From Membranipora membranacea (lineage: Eukaryota; Bryozoa; Gymnolaemata; Cheilostomatida; Membraniporidae): DNA of 64,000 nt. Of the stretch, positions 10,626 to 22,699 are shown piece after piece; positions within the stretch are counted from its first letter, which is position 1, and each line of letters starts with the position of its first letter. Under the pieces are notes generated by a model. The model was not told the DNA's origin, did no database searches, and saw only the letters and a list, made by a program, of their open reading frames with translations. The stretch covers positions 11,716,001-11,780,000 of the forward strand of contig OU612075.1 of NCBI GenBank assembly GCA_914767715.1. The letters run 5' to 3'. The position numbers and the translations under genes were made by a program.

Positions 10626-13438
10626 AATTGACAAATTGTAGGTGATAGCAGATATATGCTATAGAGTACTTCTGTGTAGCATATGTATGAATAGACATAA
10701 AATTTTTGAAAATATTTGAGATGATTTTTGTAACATTGTATAAATCCTAGCCAAGTGATACTAAAATACAAGATGTCAGTAGTAATTAAAAACACAGGCA
10801 GTATTGAGTGGGTAGCAATATTTTGCAGTGTTTTAATGCTTTTTAAAGTTGAGTCACCCAGATTACAGCGTTAACAATTGCAAATGTTTGCGGGTAAGGG
10901 AGGCATAATAGGTATGAAAAGGTGGCAAATTGAGCTTACTTTTGGATTTACTTGATTTGAATTAGCGCAGTAGTGAGTGAAATGCAAAATATCAATCTCC
11001 ATTTGTTACCTAATAATATGTCCAAAGCCATCAGATCTCGGTTATGTTTTGCATGTGCTTCTGGTTGTAGTTTTAGATGGCAGGTTAAAGTAGGCAGCTA
11101 AGAGAGAGACTGCCGCAGGAAGACGTTTTTGGTAAGTATTTATGTTTACATCTTCTTTTATCTAATGAATGCCTCCTTGCAGATGTGATGTCCTTATTTA
11201 TGATGCCGTTGTCTGTCTACACAGTGGTTGCAATGTCATCGCAAACAACACACACCTAATATTAATCTCAAGATTATTATCCCCAAGATATACATCCAAT
11301 TCATTATCAAAATATATTATTCAATATATTATCCACAAGAAATCGACAACGTGAGTGGTTCTGCTACAGCTTGATTATGAGGCGGAATGGCAACCAGCCA
11401 AAGTAGATTTCTAGAAAGCATCCTAATGAGCATACACGTAAGACATAATTGTATAAGTTTTTTTATTTGGGTAAGAGGTAGAAAGTGATACATTGTAACT
11501 GGGGTTGCTAGCCAAAAAGGACAAAGCACAAGGATTAGAAAATTGTCTGGTAGTTACTGTTCAATCTCGCCTTAGATATTACTGTTTAAAATCAATTTCA
11601 TCGAACAATTCAAAAATTAACTCTATTACTATCATTATTATCATCATGTGTGGCAGTTCGAAAGAATCTGAGTTAATTAAGACTGTAATCTTACAGGTAT
11701 GAGACCTTATTAAAGGGGTCGATGTGTAGGATTAAGGGATTTTATTGATAAGGCAGTTAACGTGAAAAGCCTTTTTAGTTTCAGTCAAGTTTAACTCTCA
11801 AAACTTAGCCCCCTCGAAAAGCTTCTCAGTGAATTGTACTTCTCAGTCCAAAAATGACCCTTAGGTGTTGTCTTTCCAAATTTGTTAAATTTCCTGTATC
11901 AAAGTTACCCTCTCTCGCTTACAACTTGTTCTGTGCGGACCTTAGAGTTCATTTACATGATATTTGAGGGTGTACAGTGTCCATCAATCAATTCTTCAAC
12001 AAACAAGTTTATTTTCATGAACAAAAAAGTAAACAGTTATGTCCCTCAAAAAATCACTATTGGCTGGAAGTGATTGCTTACTTTTTGCACTAAATATTAA
12101 GTCCATCCGGCAGAATCATAATAACAGGAATTATTCAAACTGATAAGTAAGATGGTTATGATCAATCAAAAACTAAATGTCTCCAAATATCAGAATCTTA
12201 ACACGCATACAAGGTTTTGCCTGTACACAGTATTATTTCAAACTCAAAGCACCTGGCGTACAATCAATCGAGTCAATTTTGGTTAAACAACTTTGCATCA
12301 ACCCTATCACTGGCAATTAAAAATTGCTGCCAGTGCAAGCAGTTGGACACTTGCTATTTGAATTACTATTCACAGTTCAAATTCAATACTACTGGCTCTA
12401 ACTTAAACTGGAATGGTTAAAGTTTATGAGTTGATGGATTAAATGAGGTCGCATTATTCATCTCAATTTATTGGGAGGCTAACATTTGCTCACCTTCTTT
12501 TTTCACATAAACCCTTATTACATCAACCCCTTCCTGTTAATCTAAATTACGCTATAGTATATACTTTCTCCTCCCGGATGTATATTATGTGGTTGGGTAT
12601 AATAACGCCAATGTAATACCAGCTGTACAATATGGTACAGGACTGGCCTTTACCGAACTCTCGGGTTAGTATATTATCCTCAACAGTATCAGGGTAATAT
12701 AGTTTGGCCATAGCTGCTCTTCACTCTACTATCATATATATCTGTTGCCAGCCCCAGCCTAAAAACGAAACTCAAGTGCGTCAATCTTCTCAGGAATCTC
12801 GGGGAATGTCAATTCACCACACAAATTGTCAAAACCTTAAAAATTCCTTCAAATGATATCCAGGCCATGATTATTTTTAACTATTTGTGGGTTTTTGAAA
12901 AACTGAATTGTGAATTCTTCTTCCCTCAAAAACATGTGTTTATTATCAAAGTGAGTCGCACTAATTTCTGTTCAAGGGTATTCTATTCTAATTTTCTCCG
13001 CTGTCCAGGGGTTACCATGGTTCCCGTTCGGAAGGGGGTTTTAGCACCCCAAAACCCCAAGCTGTTTTAGCTTTTTAGTTGGTAGTTGACAGGTGTGGTT
13101 GAAAACCTTTGAGGAGTACATAGTTGCAGCTGTTTAGGTAGTCTGGTGATGACTTTTTGTTAGCTAGCACCGATTTAATCTCCTGAGGTCAATAAAATAA
13201 CACGCAGAGGGTGCGAAGGAGAATTTGAAATCCCATATTACTTTACTCATAAAGACGATGTTGTACAAGAAATACAGGTCTGATTCTGTTACATTATGTG
13301 TCCAGTTGAGATTATTCAAGCTTCACTTTGAGAACATGCCATTAACAAGCTTGGCAATTCAGTAACAACCAGGCTCACAATGTGGATGATCATCAATTTA
13401 ATTTTATGTCATGTTATGGTTCACACAGTGTTAGGCCG

Positions 13439-13462
13439 GAGACTATAGATATCTATAGTCTC
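13439..13462. repeat. 24-bp perfect palindrome
   Basis: GAGACTATAGAT followed directly by its reverse complement ATCTATAGTCTC, with no spacer. It stands alone with no matching terminal repeats nearby. Confidence 0.9.
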
Positions 13463-13696
13463 TGGTTAGGCACTATAAACCACTGAGTCACTCTACCAAA
13501 TGTTAATGAGAATAGAATATTTTTTGCAATATTCAGCCAATTTATATCCTATTTAATATGAAATTTTGGTGAAAGATTTATTGCCTGTAGAGTAATTATG
13601 CCCTGCACATCACACCACAATGTGCGTTTGAATACTTAAAATGAAAAGCAAATGATTAAATGAAAATTTGGATAAAAAATGTTGATGACCAAGTTG

Positions 13697-13870
13697 CGCT
13701 GACGGCACTCTTCGCATGGATGAGCATTGGAACAACTCTTTACATGTTTATGTAACATTTGCCTTGAATCGCAGTCTATCAAGGATATTACCAAGACAGA
13801 TAAGAACATTTTTTATGCTATGTTCAGAGTTGTACCCACATTGACACTGTTAAGACAACTCTACTCTAGT
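13697..13870. repeat. dispersed duplication, copy 2
   Basis: Direct partner of 10430-10625, about 3.25 kb away. Its minus-strand reading keeps GNILD but is stopped soon after. Confidence 0.55.
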
Positions 13871-14943
13871 TTTGACTTGCATTACAAATTGATTGATCAA
13901 TTAATGGAATGAATTGCTGTTGCTAATAGCTAATGTTAGCACTACAACATTGTGTGGCAATTCCAGACTCTAGGCCTTCAAACTTTACGTACCATAGAGA
14001 GTCACAGAAGCATTAGCAAATGATAAAAAGGTTGAAGAATCCGCAGCCCAAAATCAAAGTTCATTGTTTAACTATTACTGATTCGAGCATAAGCCCATTA
14101 TTCTCAACCTACAGCAATATATGGTCGGGCAGCTAGTGTTGGAAATTGTCTGCCCCCCACTATACAGTATGTTTTCCTGTTTTCAACACCTTTTTCACAG
14201 AGAAAAGCTTGTTTTTTTCAAGATGACAGGAAGGCAAAAGGCACACAGGAATATATGAATTTTTAAAATCATCTAAGCTCATTGGGGGCTTGGAGAATAA
14301 GTTCCCCTTATATGGTGGCATTACCTTTCTATCACAGTGTTTTATGTATGACAGTCAAACACTTAATAAGGAGTGTACTGATGTGATTCAATGCGGATGG
14401 CTACCAACCATTTACACCAAAAACTTTGAGGCTTTAGAAATGTCTATTCTGGTCTAAAACTGTTATATTGATTATTATTCGTCAAAGTTGAAAACATACC
14501 ATGTCATCTCTAGTTGTTGGTAAAGAGATGTCAAAAACCATTTATCTCAATGCCTTTTGACAGCAATCACCTAAACAGTTAGTAACTTTAGGTATGGCCG
14601 CTCTGTCGGTGAACAACTAGGTACATCTACATCTTAGGGTCAAAAGGTTGATCATTTCACAAGGCACGTGATACTAGCATATACGAGGGGCTTTCTAGTA
14701 ACAGTGAACAGTCAGCATTGACCGGACGTAGCTTACCAACAGAAAATCTAGTCATTCATGGTGATTGCAACAGAAAAAATACATAGCCACTAGATTTAGC
14801 CTTCACAATGGATGGTATGTGGTCAGCTCCATGGAAATGTTGAAAAATTTATTAACAACACTACAGGAGTAAGTGTACAGGATATATGTGGATATGTGGA
14901 TATGACCCCTCAATTTTGTTGAGTTTATCATAGAAGGTTCTGT

Positions 14944-16726
14944 CTAGTTGGGACCACTGACTGGGCGTGTGTATGTTCTTATATTAGGACAGTTCTCCTC
15001 TGCCGCCACCCTCAGACTGTTCCTGTATTGCTCAGCCAGCTGGCATTCCTGGCTGTCCAAACAACCGAGGCATTTGTCTGCCTCGCTAACATTCTCACTA
15101 TTATAAGAGAAAATATCATAGTAACGCTAAAGAATGATTCATATCTATTTTTGTAAAAGCGAATGTTACCGAGGGGAGCGGGCTCTAGATTTATCTTCTG
15201 GTTGAAAAGGTGGTTGGTAATCAAAGGGTTGATGACTTCTAGGAGTATAAAGGAGATAAAGTTCAGACACAGGACACAACAATTTTTTATCCATTCTTTT
15301 GATACTCGAATGTATGTGTAATTATATATGGTGGTGTGTCCAATACTGGGACATATACATAAATATACATTATATATATATATTTCAGCAATCATTGAGC
15401 AGAGATATGATGGTATAAATTGGTAAAATGTATCATCACAGTTTTTCAATGCCTAGGTTAGCAAAATATTACAAGATAGCATAGTTTACTCACCATAAGA
15501 TGCTTGGTGTTCTTACAGTATTTGTGCCTTTGCTCGGGATCCCAGGAGGTCTGACCAGAGCCATACAGGTTGGAATCAACTCACAGGCTGTTCAAAATTG
15601 AAAGAATATGAGGAATATAATTAGAGCTCACCTTGGTGGTACACACTTTTCTCATTAACATCCATTGCAGCTTGTCAGCCCCTTGTGATGACATGCAAGC
15701 AGTCAGGAGTGGTTTGACGGGAGCTTTTTTATAGTATAGAGACCAGAGGGGAGGGAGGCTATTGATCGCATGAGCGTCATGAAATGGGACATGTACATAG
15801 ATAATTTATAATTTGACATATTTCTCTCACCTTCATTGAATACAGATACTGAGCATTGGTGAAGCACATCGCTAGCCAGGAATCTCAGACTCACTGCAGT
15901 CCTTGCAGCCTGGTCCCTGACAACACAGCTTGCTAAGATCCCTTGTATTATTTCAGCGGCCCTGTATCATGAAAGAATGACCATAACAAAATCTACATTA
16001 ACTATTTATTGGCTTGCTGCAGCGACCAGAATTATAAGGTAATAAACAATTTCCCAATGATGATTCAAAATAGTTAACTAAACATTCAGTCAAGGTTTGG
16101 CAGCATAAAGCTTGTGATAATATGCTAATGGAACCATTTATCCACTCCAAAGAAATCAAATTCAGTAACATTGACCAATTTTATTCCCTGCATAGCTCTA
16201 TCCATCTTATTAAAATTGACTTTCGCTCTAAACTGACTACAACTATTGAAAGGTCATCCGTCTAGCAATAATTTGTGAGAAAAATAATTTAAGTGGAATA
16301 ATTTTTCTTTTTCACTTCAAAAGGTAACATGGTATTCTGCTTTTCATAATCAAAAAATATACATTACAAGCTGGGGGGTATTTAAATTAGAAACAGCCAA
16401 AATTGCAATCTGATTGCTCGCTTACAGAGTGGGCGAGACCTGCTAGGTTCTCGCTTTCAGATCCCTCAGTCAATGATAGAACTATAAACATTCTGAGGAG
16501 CGATTTTGTCTAATTGAAAGACCAAGTGAGTGATAATTTTGAGTGATGTGATAGTAATAATTTGCTTTAATAAAGCATCGCTCTTTCTAATTGAAATACC
16601 CTCCCTGGATAACATTAATTGATCAGCAGTTACAGTAGAAAGTTTTAACTCTACCTGGAGAAGATCCCCGGATTCACCCAGACAGTCCCAAGTCCGTGTA
16701 AAAGAGGAGGGTTGTGTCTGGGTCAA
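14944..16726 (-). CDS. 3' end of an unrecognised spliced host gene (six exons)
   Basis: Six minus-strand exons join with matching codon phases: 16678-16726, 15831-15961, 15632-15723, 15494-15579, 15170-15235 and 14944-15097 (stop TAG at 14944). Donors are GTGAAT, GTGAGA, GTGAGC, GTGAGT and GTAACA. The 15235 acceptor is the second AG of a TAGAAG pair; using the first would create a stop. The chain reads helix-rich segments such as DPDTTLLFYTDLGLSG, AAEIIQGILASCVVRDQ, VSLRFLASDVLHQC, KPLLTACMSSQGADKLQW and MLMRKVCTTK. It ends with a cysteine-containing tail (DKCLGCLDSQECQLAEQ). This looks like the C-terminal part of a large helical-repeat protein, but I cannot name the family. Upstream exons would lie beyond the LINE that begins about 15 bases from the first visible exon. 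The 16678-16726 exon is the least certain. Confidence 0.68.
16373..16606. mobile_element. short MITE-like repeat, family A copy 2
   Basis: Terminal inverted repeats GGGTATTTAAATTAGAAA (left) and TTTCTAATTGAAATACCC (right) bound about 230 bp. Internal words match copy 1 at 8860-9040. It sits in an intron of the minus-strand gene described at 14944-16726, between its first two visible exons. Confidence 0.72.
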
Positions 16727-19700
16727 CTACCCATTCACATAAAAAAAAACCCAGTTACAGAAACAGAATCGAATAATCTTACCCAAAATAGTTACGGAGG
16801 ACGCAGAAAAAGAAAATTCCAGCCTCGAGAAGGCTACATGACCGGCAGGGACCAAACCCCACGGGAAGTTTCTGTTGTGAATTTGGATAGGAGTACATTT
16901 CTGCTGGCCCCGCGACAACTACTACGTGTTGGTGCCTGGAATGTCAGGACCATGTATGCGGACGGGCGCACCGAGCAGGTGGCGAGAGAGTTCCGACGAA
17001 TGAAGCTGGAGCTTCTGGGTATAAGTGAGAGCAGATGGACGAGAGAAGGAGAGGAGAGATTGGAGACTGGAGAAATAGTGTTGTACTCGGGAAGGCAAGA
17101 TAATCAGCACCATCAGGGTACGGCTTTGATGTTGACCTTGAAGGCGAGAAAGAGCTTGATTGATTGGAAGCCAATCAATCCGCGACTGATGACAGCTAGA
17201 TTCGAGGGAAAATGCACCAACCTAAGTGTCATTGTTTGTTATGCCCCGACCAACGAGGCAGAGGATGAGAAAAAGGATGAGTTCTATATGTCCCTACAGA
17301 AGGCTAAAGATGAGGTCCCCAGACATGATATGCTTCTGGTTCTGGGAGATCTCAACGCACAAGTTGGAACGGTCAACATAGGGATGGAGGATACTTTAGG
17401 GCAGCATGGAGTTGGGGCGGCGAACGATAATGGAGAGAGGCTTATACAGTTTGGAAGAATAAATGGCATGGTGATTGGGGGTTCTATTTTCCCTCACAAA
17501 GATATACAGAAGTTAACGTGGCGTTCCCCTCGCGGACAGCTAACTCAGATAGACCATTTGCTGATAAACAGGAAGTGGAGGAGATCCCTGCATGATGTGA
17601 GAGTGATGCGATCTGCAGATGTGTACAGCGATCATTATCTGATCCTTGGAAAAGTGCGACTCAAACTAGCCGGAAAGTGTAGAGCGCCGAGTCTAAAGGC
17701 TAAATGGAATCGCAATCTACTTAAACTGACGAAGATAAAAGAAAGGTTCACAGCAGCAATGGAGAATAAGTTCAGTCAACTTCAGGAATTACCGGAAGAT
17801 ACCCCTGTTAATGAAAGATGGACGAAGATCAAGGAAGCATACCATGATGTTGGAGAAGAGATAGTAGGAAGAGAAAAGCGCAGGGAACCTGCACACTGGA
17901 TGTCAGAAAGATCATGGGAGTTGATAGAACGAAGACAGGAAGCAAGGCGTAAAGTCTTGGGCACTCATTCAAGACGCGTAGCAGCACGCCTAGAGGAAGA
18001 GTACAAAGAGTTTGCGAAGTTAGTCAAAAAGAGCGTGCGGAAGGACAAGAGGGACAACATCGAAGATATGGCAGGAGCTGCACAAGAAGCTGCTGACATG
18101 GGTCAGATGAAGGCAGTGTACGATATCACGAGAGAGCTGAGCGGAACGAGGCGGAAATCAACTGCTAGACTCAAGGACAAGAATGGTCAAATAGTTGTTG
18201 ACCCCAAAGAACAAGCAAAGATCTGGGCAGCGCACTTTCAAGAAGTTCTTAATCAGGCAGAGCCTGATGACCCCTTGGATATACCCAGCACAGGTACGGA
18301 TTTGGAGATAGATGATGATCCACCTAGTCTTTCGGAGATTGAAGAGATTATCAAAGCCTCGCGCAATGGTAAAGCGCCAGGAATTGATGAGCTACCTGCA
18401 GAGTTTTTACGCTGTAACAGTAGCTCATGCGCAGCAGAACTCGAGACATTGCTCTCGGGTATATGGAGAGAAGAAGACATCCCACAAGACTGGAGGCGCG
18501 GCGTGATCATCAAACTGCCCAAGAAAGGAGACCTGAGTAAGACAACAAATTGGAGGGGTATTACTCTACTACCGTATATCAGTAAAATATTTCTGAAGAT
18601 TTTACATCACCAAATTGCCGGAGCCCTAGAGGAGAACAGAAGTCTAGATGAAGAGCAAGCAGGTTTTCGCAGCGGAAGAAGTTGTACAGACCACATATTT
18701 ACACTGAGGAACATCATAGAACAATGTGAAGAATGGAGGATGCCCCTGTACGTCAATTTTATTGATTTCAGGAAAGCTTTTGACAGCATTCATCGGGAGA
18801 GCATGTGGAAAGTGATGAAGTTTTATGGTATCCCTGATAAACTCATCACTCTGACACGGGCGTTCTACACCGGGTATGCGTGTAAAATGCAAGGCGGAGC
18901 AGAGGACGATTACTTCGAAGTAAAATCAGGAGTTAGACAGGGCTGCGTAATCTCACCTCTGTTATTTATCATGGCTACAGACTTCATAATGAAGCAAGTA
19001 CAAGCGACACATCGAACTGGACTCCGATGGAATCTTACAACCAAGCTGAATTATCTAGCTTATGCAGACGATGTCGCGCTATTTTCTACAACACATGGAG
19101 GGATGCAAACAGTTACAGACAAGCTCATAACAACAGCGAGTAAAGCGGGATTGCACATCAATGAACAAAAGACGAAAGTTTTGAGGATTCATCGAGATGG
19201 AATGGGCCCTGCATCTAACAACAATTTCACAGTCAGCAACAAGTCACTCGAGTTTGTAGATAACTTTTTGTATCTTGGTGCGAAAATTGATGCGTCTGGT
19301 GGTGCAGCAGCAGATGTCAAGAACCGCATCAACTCTGCAACTACAGCCTTTTACAGACTGAACAAGGTGTGGAGATCAAGAAGTATGAGCAACCATCTCA
19401 AGTTCAAACTCTACAACTCGAACGTGGTGTCTGTGCTCCTCTATGGATGTGAAACATGGCGAATGACGAAAGTGGATATGGACAAACTGGAGGTATTTCA
19501 CATGAACTGCTGCCCTCGGATATTGAAAATATATTGGTGGTCCAAAACTTCCAACTTGGAAGTATGTGAACGCAGCAAGCAGAAACCAGTCTCTCAGCAC
19601 ATTGAAGTTAGAAGATGGAGATACCTAGGACACAGCCTAAGGAGGAAGGAATCTCTCCCTCACACCAGTCTCGGATGGGCCCCTGAAGGCACCCGAAGGA

Positions 19701-19884
19701 GAGGGCGACCCAATCAGACTTGGCGAAGAACGGCGCTCAAACAGATGAAGGTACACAACATCAAGTCGTGGGCGGAGGCTAGCGAGATGGCTAGAGATCG
19801 AGAAAGATGGAAGGGAAAGGAGAAGGCGATTCTGGCGCAATATTCCACTAGGAGTTCTGCAACATAAGTCAAGTCAAGTCAAGA
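16712..19884 (+). mobile_element. RTE-like non-LTR retrotransposon, intact 1051-codon ORF
   Basis: A single plus-strand ORF (16712-19867) encodes an apurinic-type endonuclease followed by a reverse transcriptase. Endonuclease marks are GAWNVRTM near residues 74-81 (Asn77), GISESRW (Glu106), VLGDLNAQ and a terminal YSDH (His308). The transcriptase has NWRGITLLPYISKI, the palm motif FIDFRKAFD (Asp685), GVRQGCVISPLLF and YADD at 784-787. A C-terminal RRWRYLGHSLRR/RRRGRPNQTW region follows, typical of the RTE-related clade often mis-annotated as craniofacial development protein 2-like. The 3' end is a short (AAGTC)3 tail at 19867-19884, as expected for this group. The first codons overlap a predicted host exon on the other strand, so the element itself probably begins near 16740 and the native start may be Met43 (16838). 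No stop or frameshift is seen, so this copy looks recent. Confidence 0.93.
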
Positions 19885-20090
19885 GGTATTTTAAAATTAA
19901 TCCATGAATCCAACACAGTCATAAGTAGGCCACTATGTCCTTCTGTCTAATTTGTTTCCCCTCATTACATTTTTTCATTTTTCTTCTCAATGATATCTCA
20001 TCTCTCATAGTTATGCAAATAATCTATTTTCAGTTTAACTTATCTTCATTCTTAAGCCTTCTTTTTTTTTCCTTTTCCTCTTTTTTTTCG

Positions 20091-20841
20091 GCACTATTTG
20101 GGAAACATTCCGCTATTGGAATGAAATAGTCTGCTGATTGAAGTTTTAAAAATAATCATGGATCACACTGTTACTATGATGGTAGTGTTCAAAATAATTT
20201 ATAGTGGTTTCAACTTGACGCGTCTAGGAAAGCAAAAAAAAACAATGTTCATATGGAAGCTTTGCCATTGCAATGAAAGAAAAAAGTAAATTTCTTCGCA
20301 CAAGGACATTATTGAACTATTTAACCTAATTTAAAGTGCAAAAATCCATGGTCTAGAAGGGTCTAGAGTATGTTATCTCCCCTGTCATGGATTCACATTT
20401 AAATGATGATCAACTTAAAGTATAACAGTGAGCCTAGCCCGGGCTTACCTAGGACAGTTACAGGGCTTCTCTACTTACACTAGAAGCTATTAAATGACAG
20501 TATTGGACAACGGAAGCGCAGTCAAAGATATTTTAGTGCTCACCCGTGACAAGGAAGATAATATACTCTAGACCCTTCTAGACCCTGGATTTTTGCACTT
20601 AAAATTAGGGTACATTATTCAATAATGTCTTTGTAAAAAAAATTTTTTTTTTAGTCATCGCAATGGCAAAGCTTTGATATGAACGGTGGTTGTTTTTTGG
20701 TTTCCTAGAAGCATCAAGTTGAAACCACTATAAATTATTTTGAACACTACCATCATAGTAACAGTGTGATCCATGATGATTTTTAAAACTTCAATCAGCA
20801 GACTATTTCATTCCAATAGCGGAATGTTTCCCAAATAGTGC
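20091..20841. mobile_element. 751-bp foldback element
   Basis: Ends are GCACTATTTGGGAAACATTC and its reverse complement. The arms pair over roughly 300 bases each, with minor indels in the A/T runs, and enclose about 150 bases of loop. No coding potential and no clear target duplication were found. It lies about 200 bp downstream of the LINE tail. Confidence 0.85.
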
Positions 20842-22660
20842 ACTGTTCAGATTCAGCTCATGAGTTAATCTGTTTATACATTGTTGTGAAGTTAAGAAAA
20901 AGATTAAAAATTAAAGTGAAAAATCATTTTTCTTGTTTATGAATGCCTAAAATTGTCTACCATTATTCTGGTCTTATCTCGATAAAATATCACAAAGCAT
21001 TGCTAGCTGGCTGTTGATAGATGAATTGAAAAAATGAGAATGTGGCCCTTCTGTTTTTTGATTTTTGTAAGACCATTGACTGTGTCAATCATTTTTTTAT
21101 TTTCTTATTGTCTAAAATTCTGGTCTTATCTTAATAACAGATCTTAAAATATTGCTTTCACACGGTCCTCACTCACATTGCGTTCAAAATGAGAACATTA
21201 CACCGTCACAAGAAAAACAGCTGCCATGTTCATTCGTCCTGAAAAAAAGATTACGCATCGTTTATTTTAAGCAATGGTGTAAAATATGAGGCAGGCTAAC
21301 CTCTTACCTGCATCCTCAAATGGTCCTACTTAACCATACTTCTGCAATTTTTGTCACCAATAGTAAAAAGCCAACGATCACAATGGAACGTCAAAAAATT
21401 GATGGAAGATTCACCTTACCAGTCTCATTGTATTGTCAGAGTCACAAATGTACCAACAAGTATGTTATCATGTTGTTTTTATTTAGTAATCAATCACTGG
21501 AAACAATCCTACCTCATCTCTACTGAGCAGATGATGCATGCACCCATTTTTAATATAACTGTCAACCCTCTAAGAAATAACAATTACAATGGCCGGAGAT
21601 TTACCTCTCTAGACTCAAAAGTACCAACAAGTCCAGAGGCCATTTACCAAAAGAGGATGTTTTCTCACATGAGAAGAAGCACAACGTGAGGGTGAGTTAG
21701 AAGAATGATTAAATCCTCCCTATAGGCTCAATTAAAACAAAATTTTGTAGATAATGATTCTGCATATCTTGAAGAAAGGCAAATGTCATTTTTGTGCTAA
21801 CGTGACTGGTGATTGCAATGATAATTTTTATCTATTCATTTACTTTCTTGCAAAACCGGCCAAGAGTTGGCCCGACAACATCGATGGATGATCAACACGC
21901 AACTTAACAATATATCATGTTAGTTTTTTATTTGAGGTTTTCTCTTTGCTATTTGGTTAAACCTCTGTAATCTCCTTAATATACTAAAATATATACCTTA
22001 GGTTGCACACACATACCAATGTCAAAAATCTTACAATCGTCACTGCATGTAACAGTGAACAAGAAAGGCCTCATCACCAAGCTATACTGAAGAAGACATC
22101 TAGAGTCTTTCAAATATTTTGATGATAGGAACGAGACTTTCTCGCGCCTAGGTAAGATTGATATTTGTCTATTTATTTATTTATATATATATATTTATTT
22201 TACCTTGTCTCTCACCCCTGTCTTGATCATCAAATCAAAGAGTACTCTCCTTTGTCAAATCAAGAATAGTTTCAAGACTTCACCATCAACCTTGGTTGAT
22301 TTTTTTTGTGCTTTCCAATGCTGTTGAACTTATTGAAGAGACCAATACAGTTTATAGTAGATACTAGATAGTGCAGATTGAAGTTTGTCCTACTTTTCAA
22401 CTCTTCAGCTAAAACAACAGCAATATATTACCTAATTTGTATCAGACAAAACGTTTAGATTGGTGGTGTCCCCTTTTTCTTTAAGCCATAAATAAACCTG
22501 CAAAAAATGTCAAGACAATAGCCGGAGTGGCACCTCATCAGTCTCATTGAGCTGTCTGATACCAGGTACCAACAAGGTATCACCTGCTCTAAAACAGGAT
22601 ACATATCTAGTAGTGGGTGTGAGCCCTAACAGGAAGGGGCAGGAGGAGGAGGTGATTGTC
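20842..22660. other. mostly non-coding, with a thrice-repeated degenerate motif
   Basis: No secure gene. A motif containing CCAGTCTCATTGT and GTACCAACAAG recurs at about 21417-21462, 21600-21635 and 22536-22576. One plus-strand stretch at 21526-21690 is open and bounded by AG and GTGAGT, but nothing joins to it. Confidence 0.4.
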
Positions 22661-22670
22661 AGGCAAGGGA

Positions 22671-22676
22671 TATAAG
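22671..22676 (+). promoter_or_regulatory. TATA box of the small glycine-rich gene
   Basis: TATAAG follows a G-rich stretch and precedes by about 85 bases a clean 5' splice site (CGCAA|GTAAGT at 22760). This arrangement fits a core promoter with a short untranslated first exon. Confidence 0.5.
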
Positions 22677-22699
22677 GGAGAAGTGGCTCTAAGTTGAAT

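Larger units (their letters stand above)
9060..14940. other. long gene-poor stretch
   Basis: Nearly 6 kb without a supportable exon chain. It holds one duplicated segment (10430-10625 and 13697-13870), a 24-bp perfect palindrome at 13439 and a small GGGGTTTT/AAAACCCC hairpin near 13034-13066. Short open frames here have no recognisable domains and no matching splice phases. Confidence 0.5.

Noticed and set aside
13034-13066. GGGGTTTT...AAAACCCC, telomere-like words
   Set aside because: Only one hairpin unit; no tandem telomeric array.
15012-15449. 145-codon minus-strand open frame
   Set aside because: It crosses three predicted introns and exons in the wrong frame; the true exons 15170-15235 and 14944-15097 read in another frame with matching phases.
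16564-16726. alternative exon TQTQPSSFTRTWDCLGESGD with donor CAG|GTAGAG
   Set aside because: Ends in phase 0, incompatible with the next exon at 15961; the overlapping frame ending LGLSG with donor GG|GTGAAT fits. Kept in mind as the weakest join.
18253-18522. several minus-strand frames across 16.9-19.8 kb
   Set aside because: Shadows of the LINE ORF.
21351-21689. 112-codon plus-strand frame with an AG before MMHAPIFNITVNP and GTGAGT after
   Set aside because: It ends in its own stop just before the donor, and overlaps a repeated non-coding motif; no partner exon was found.
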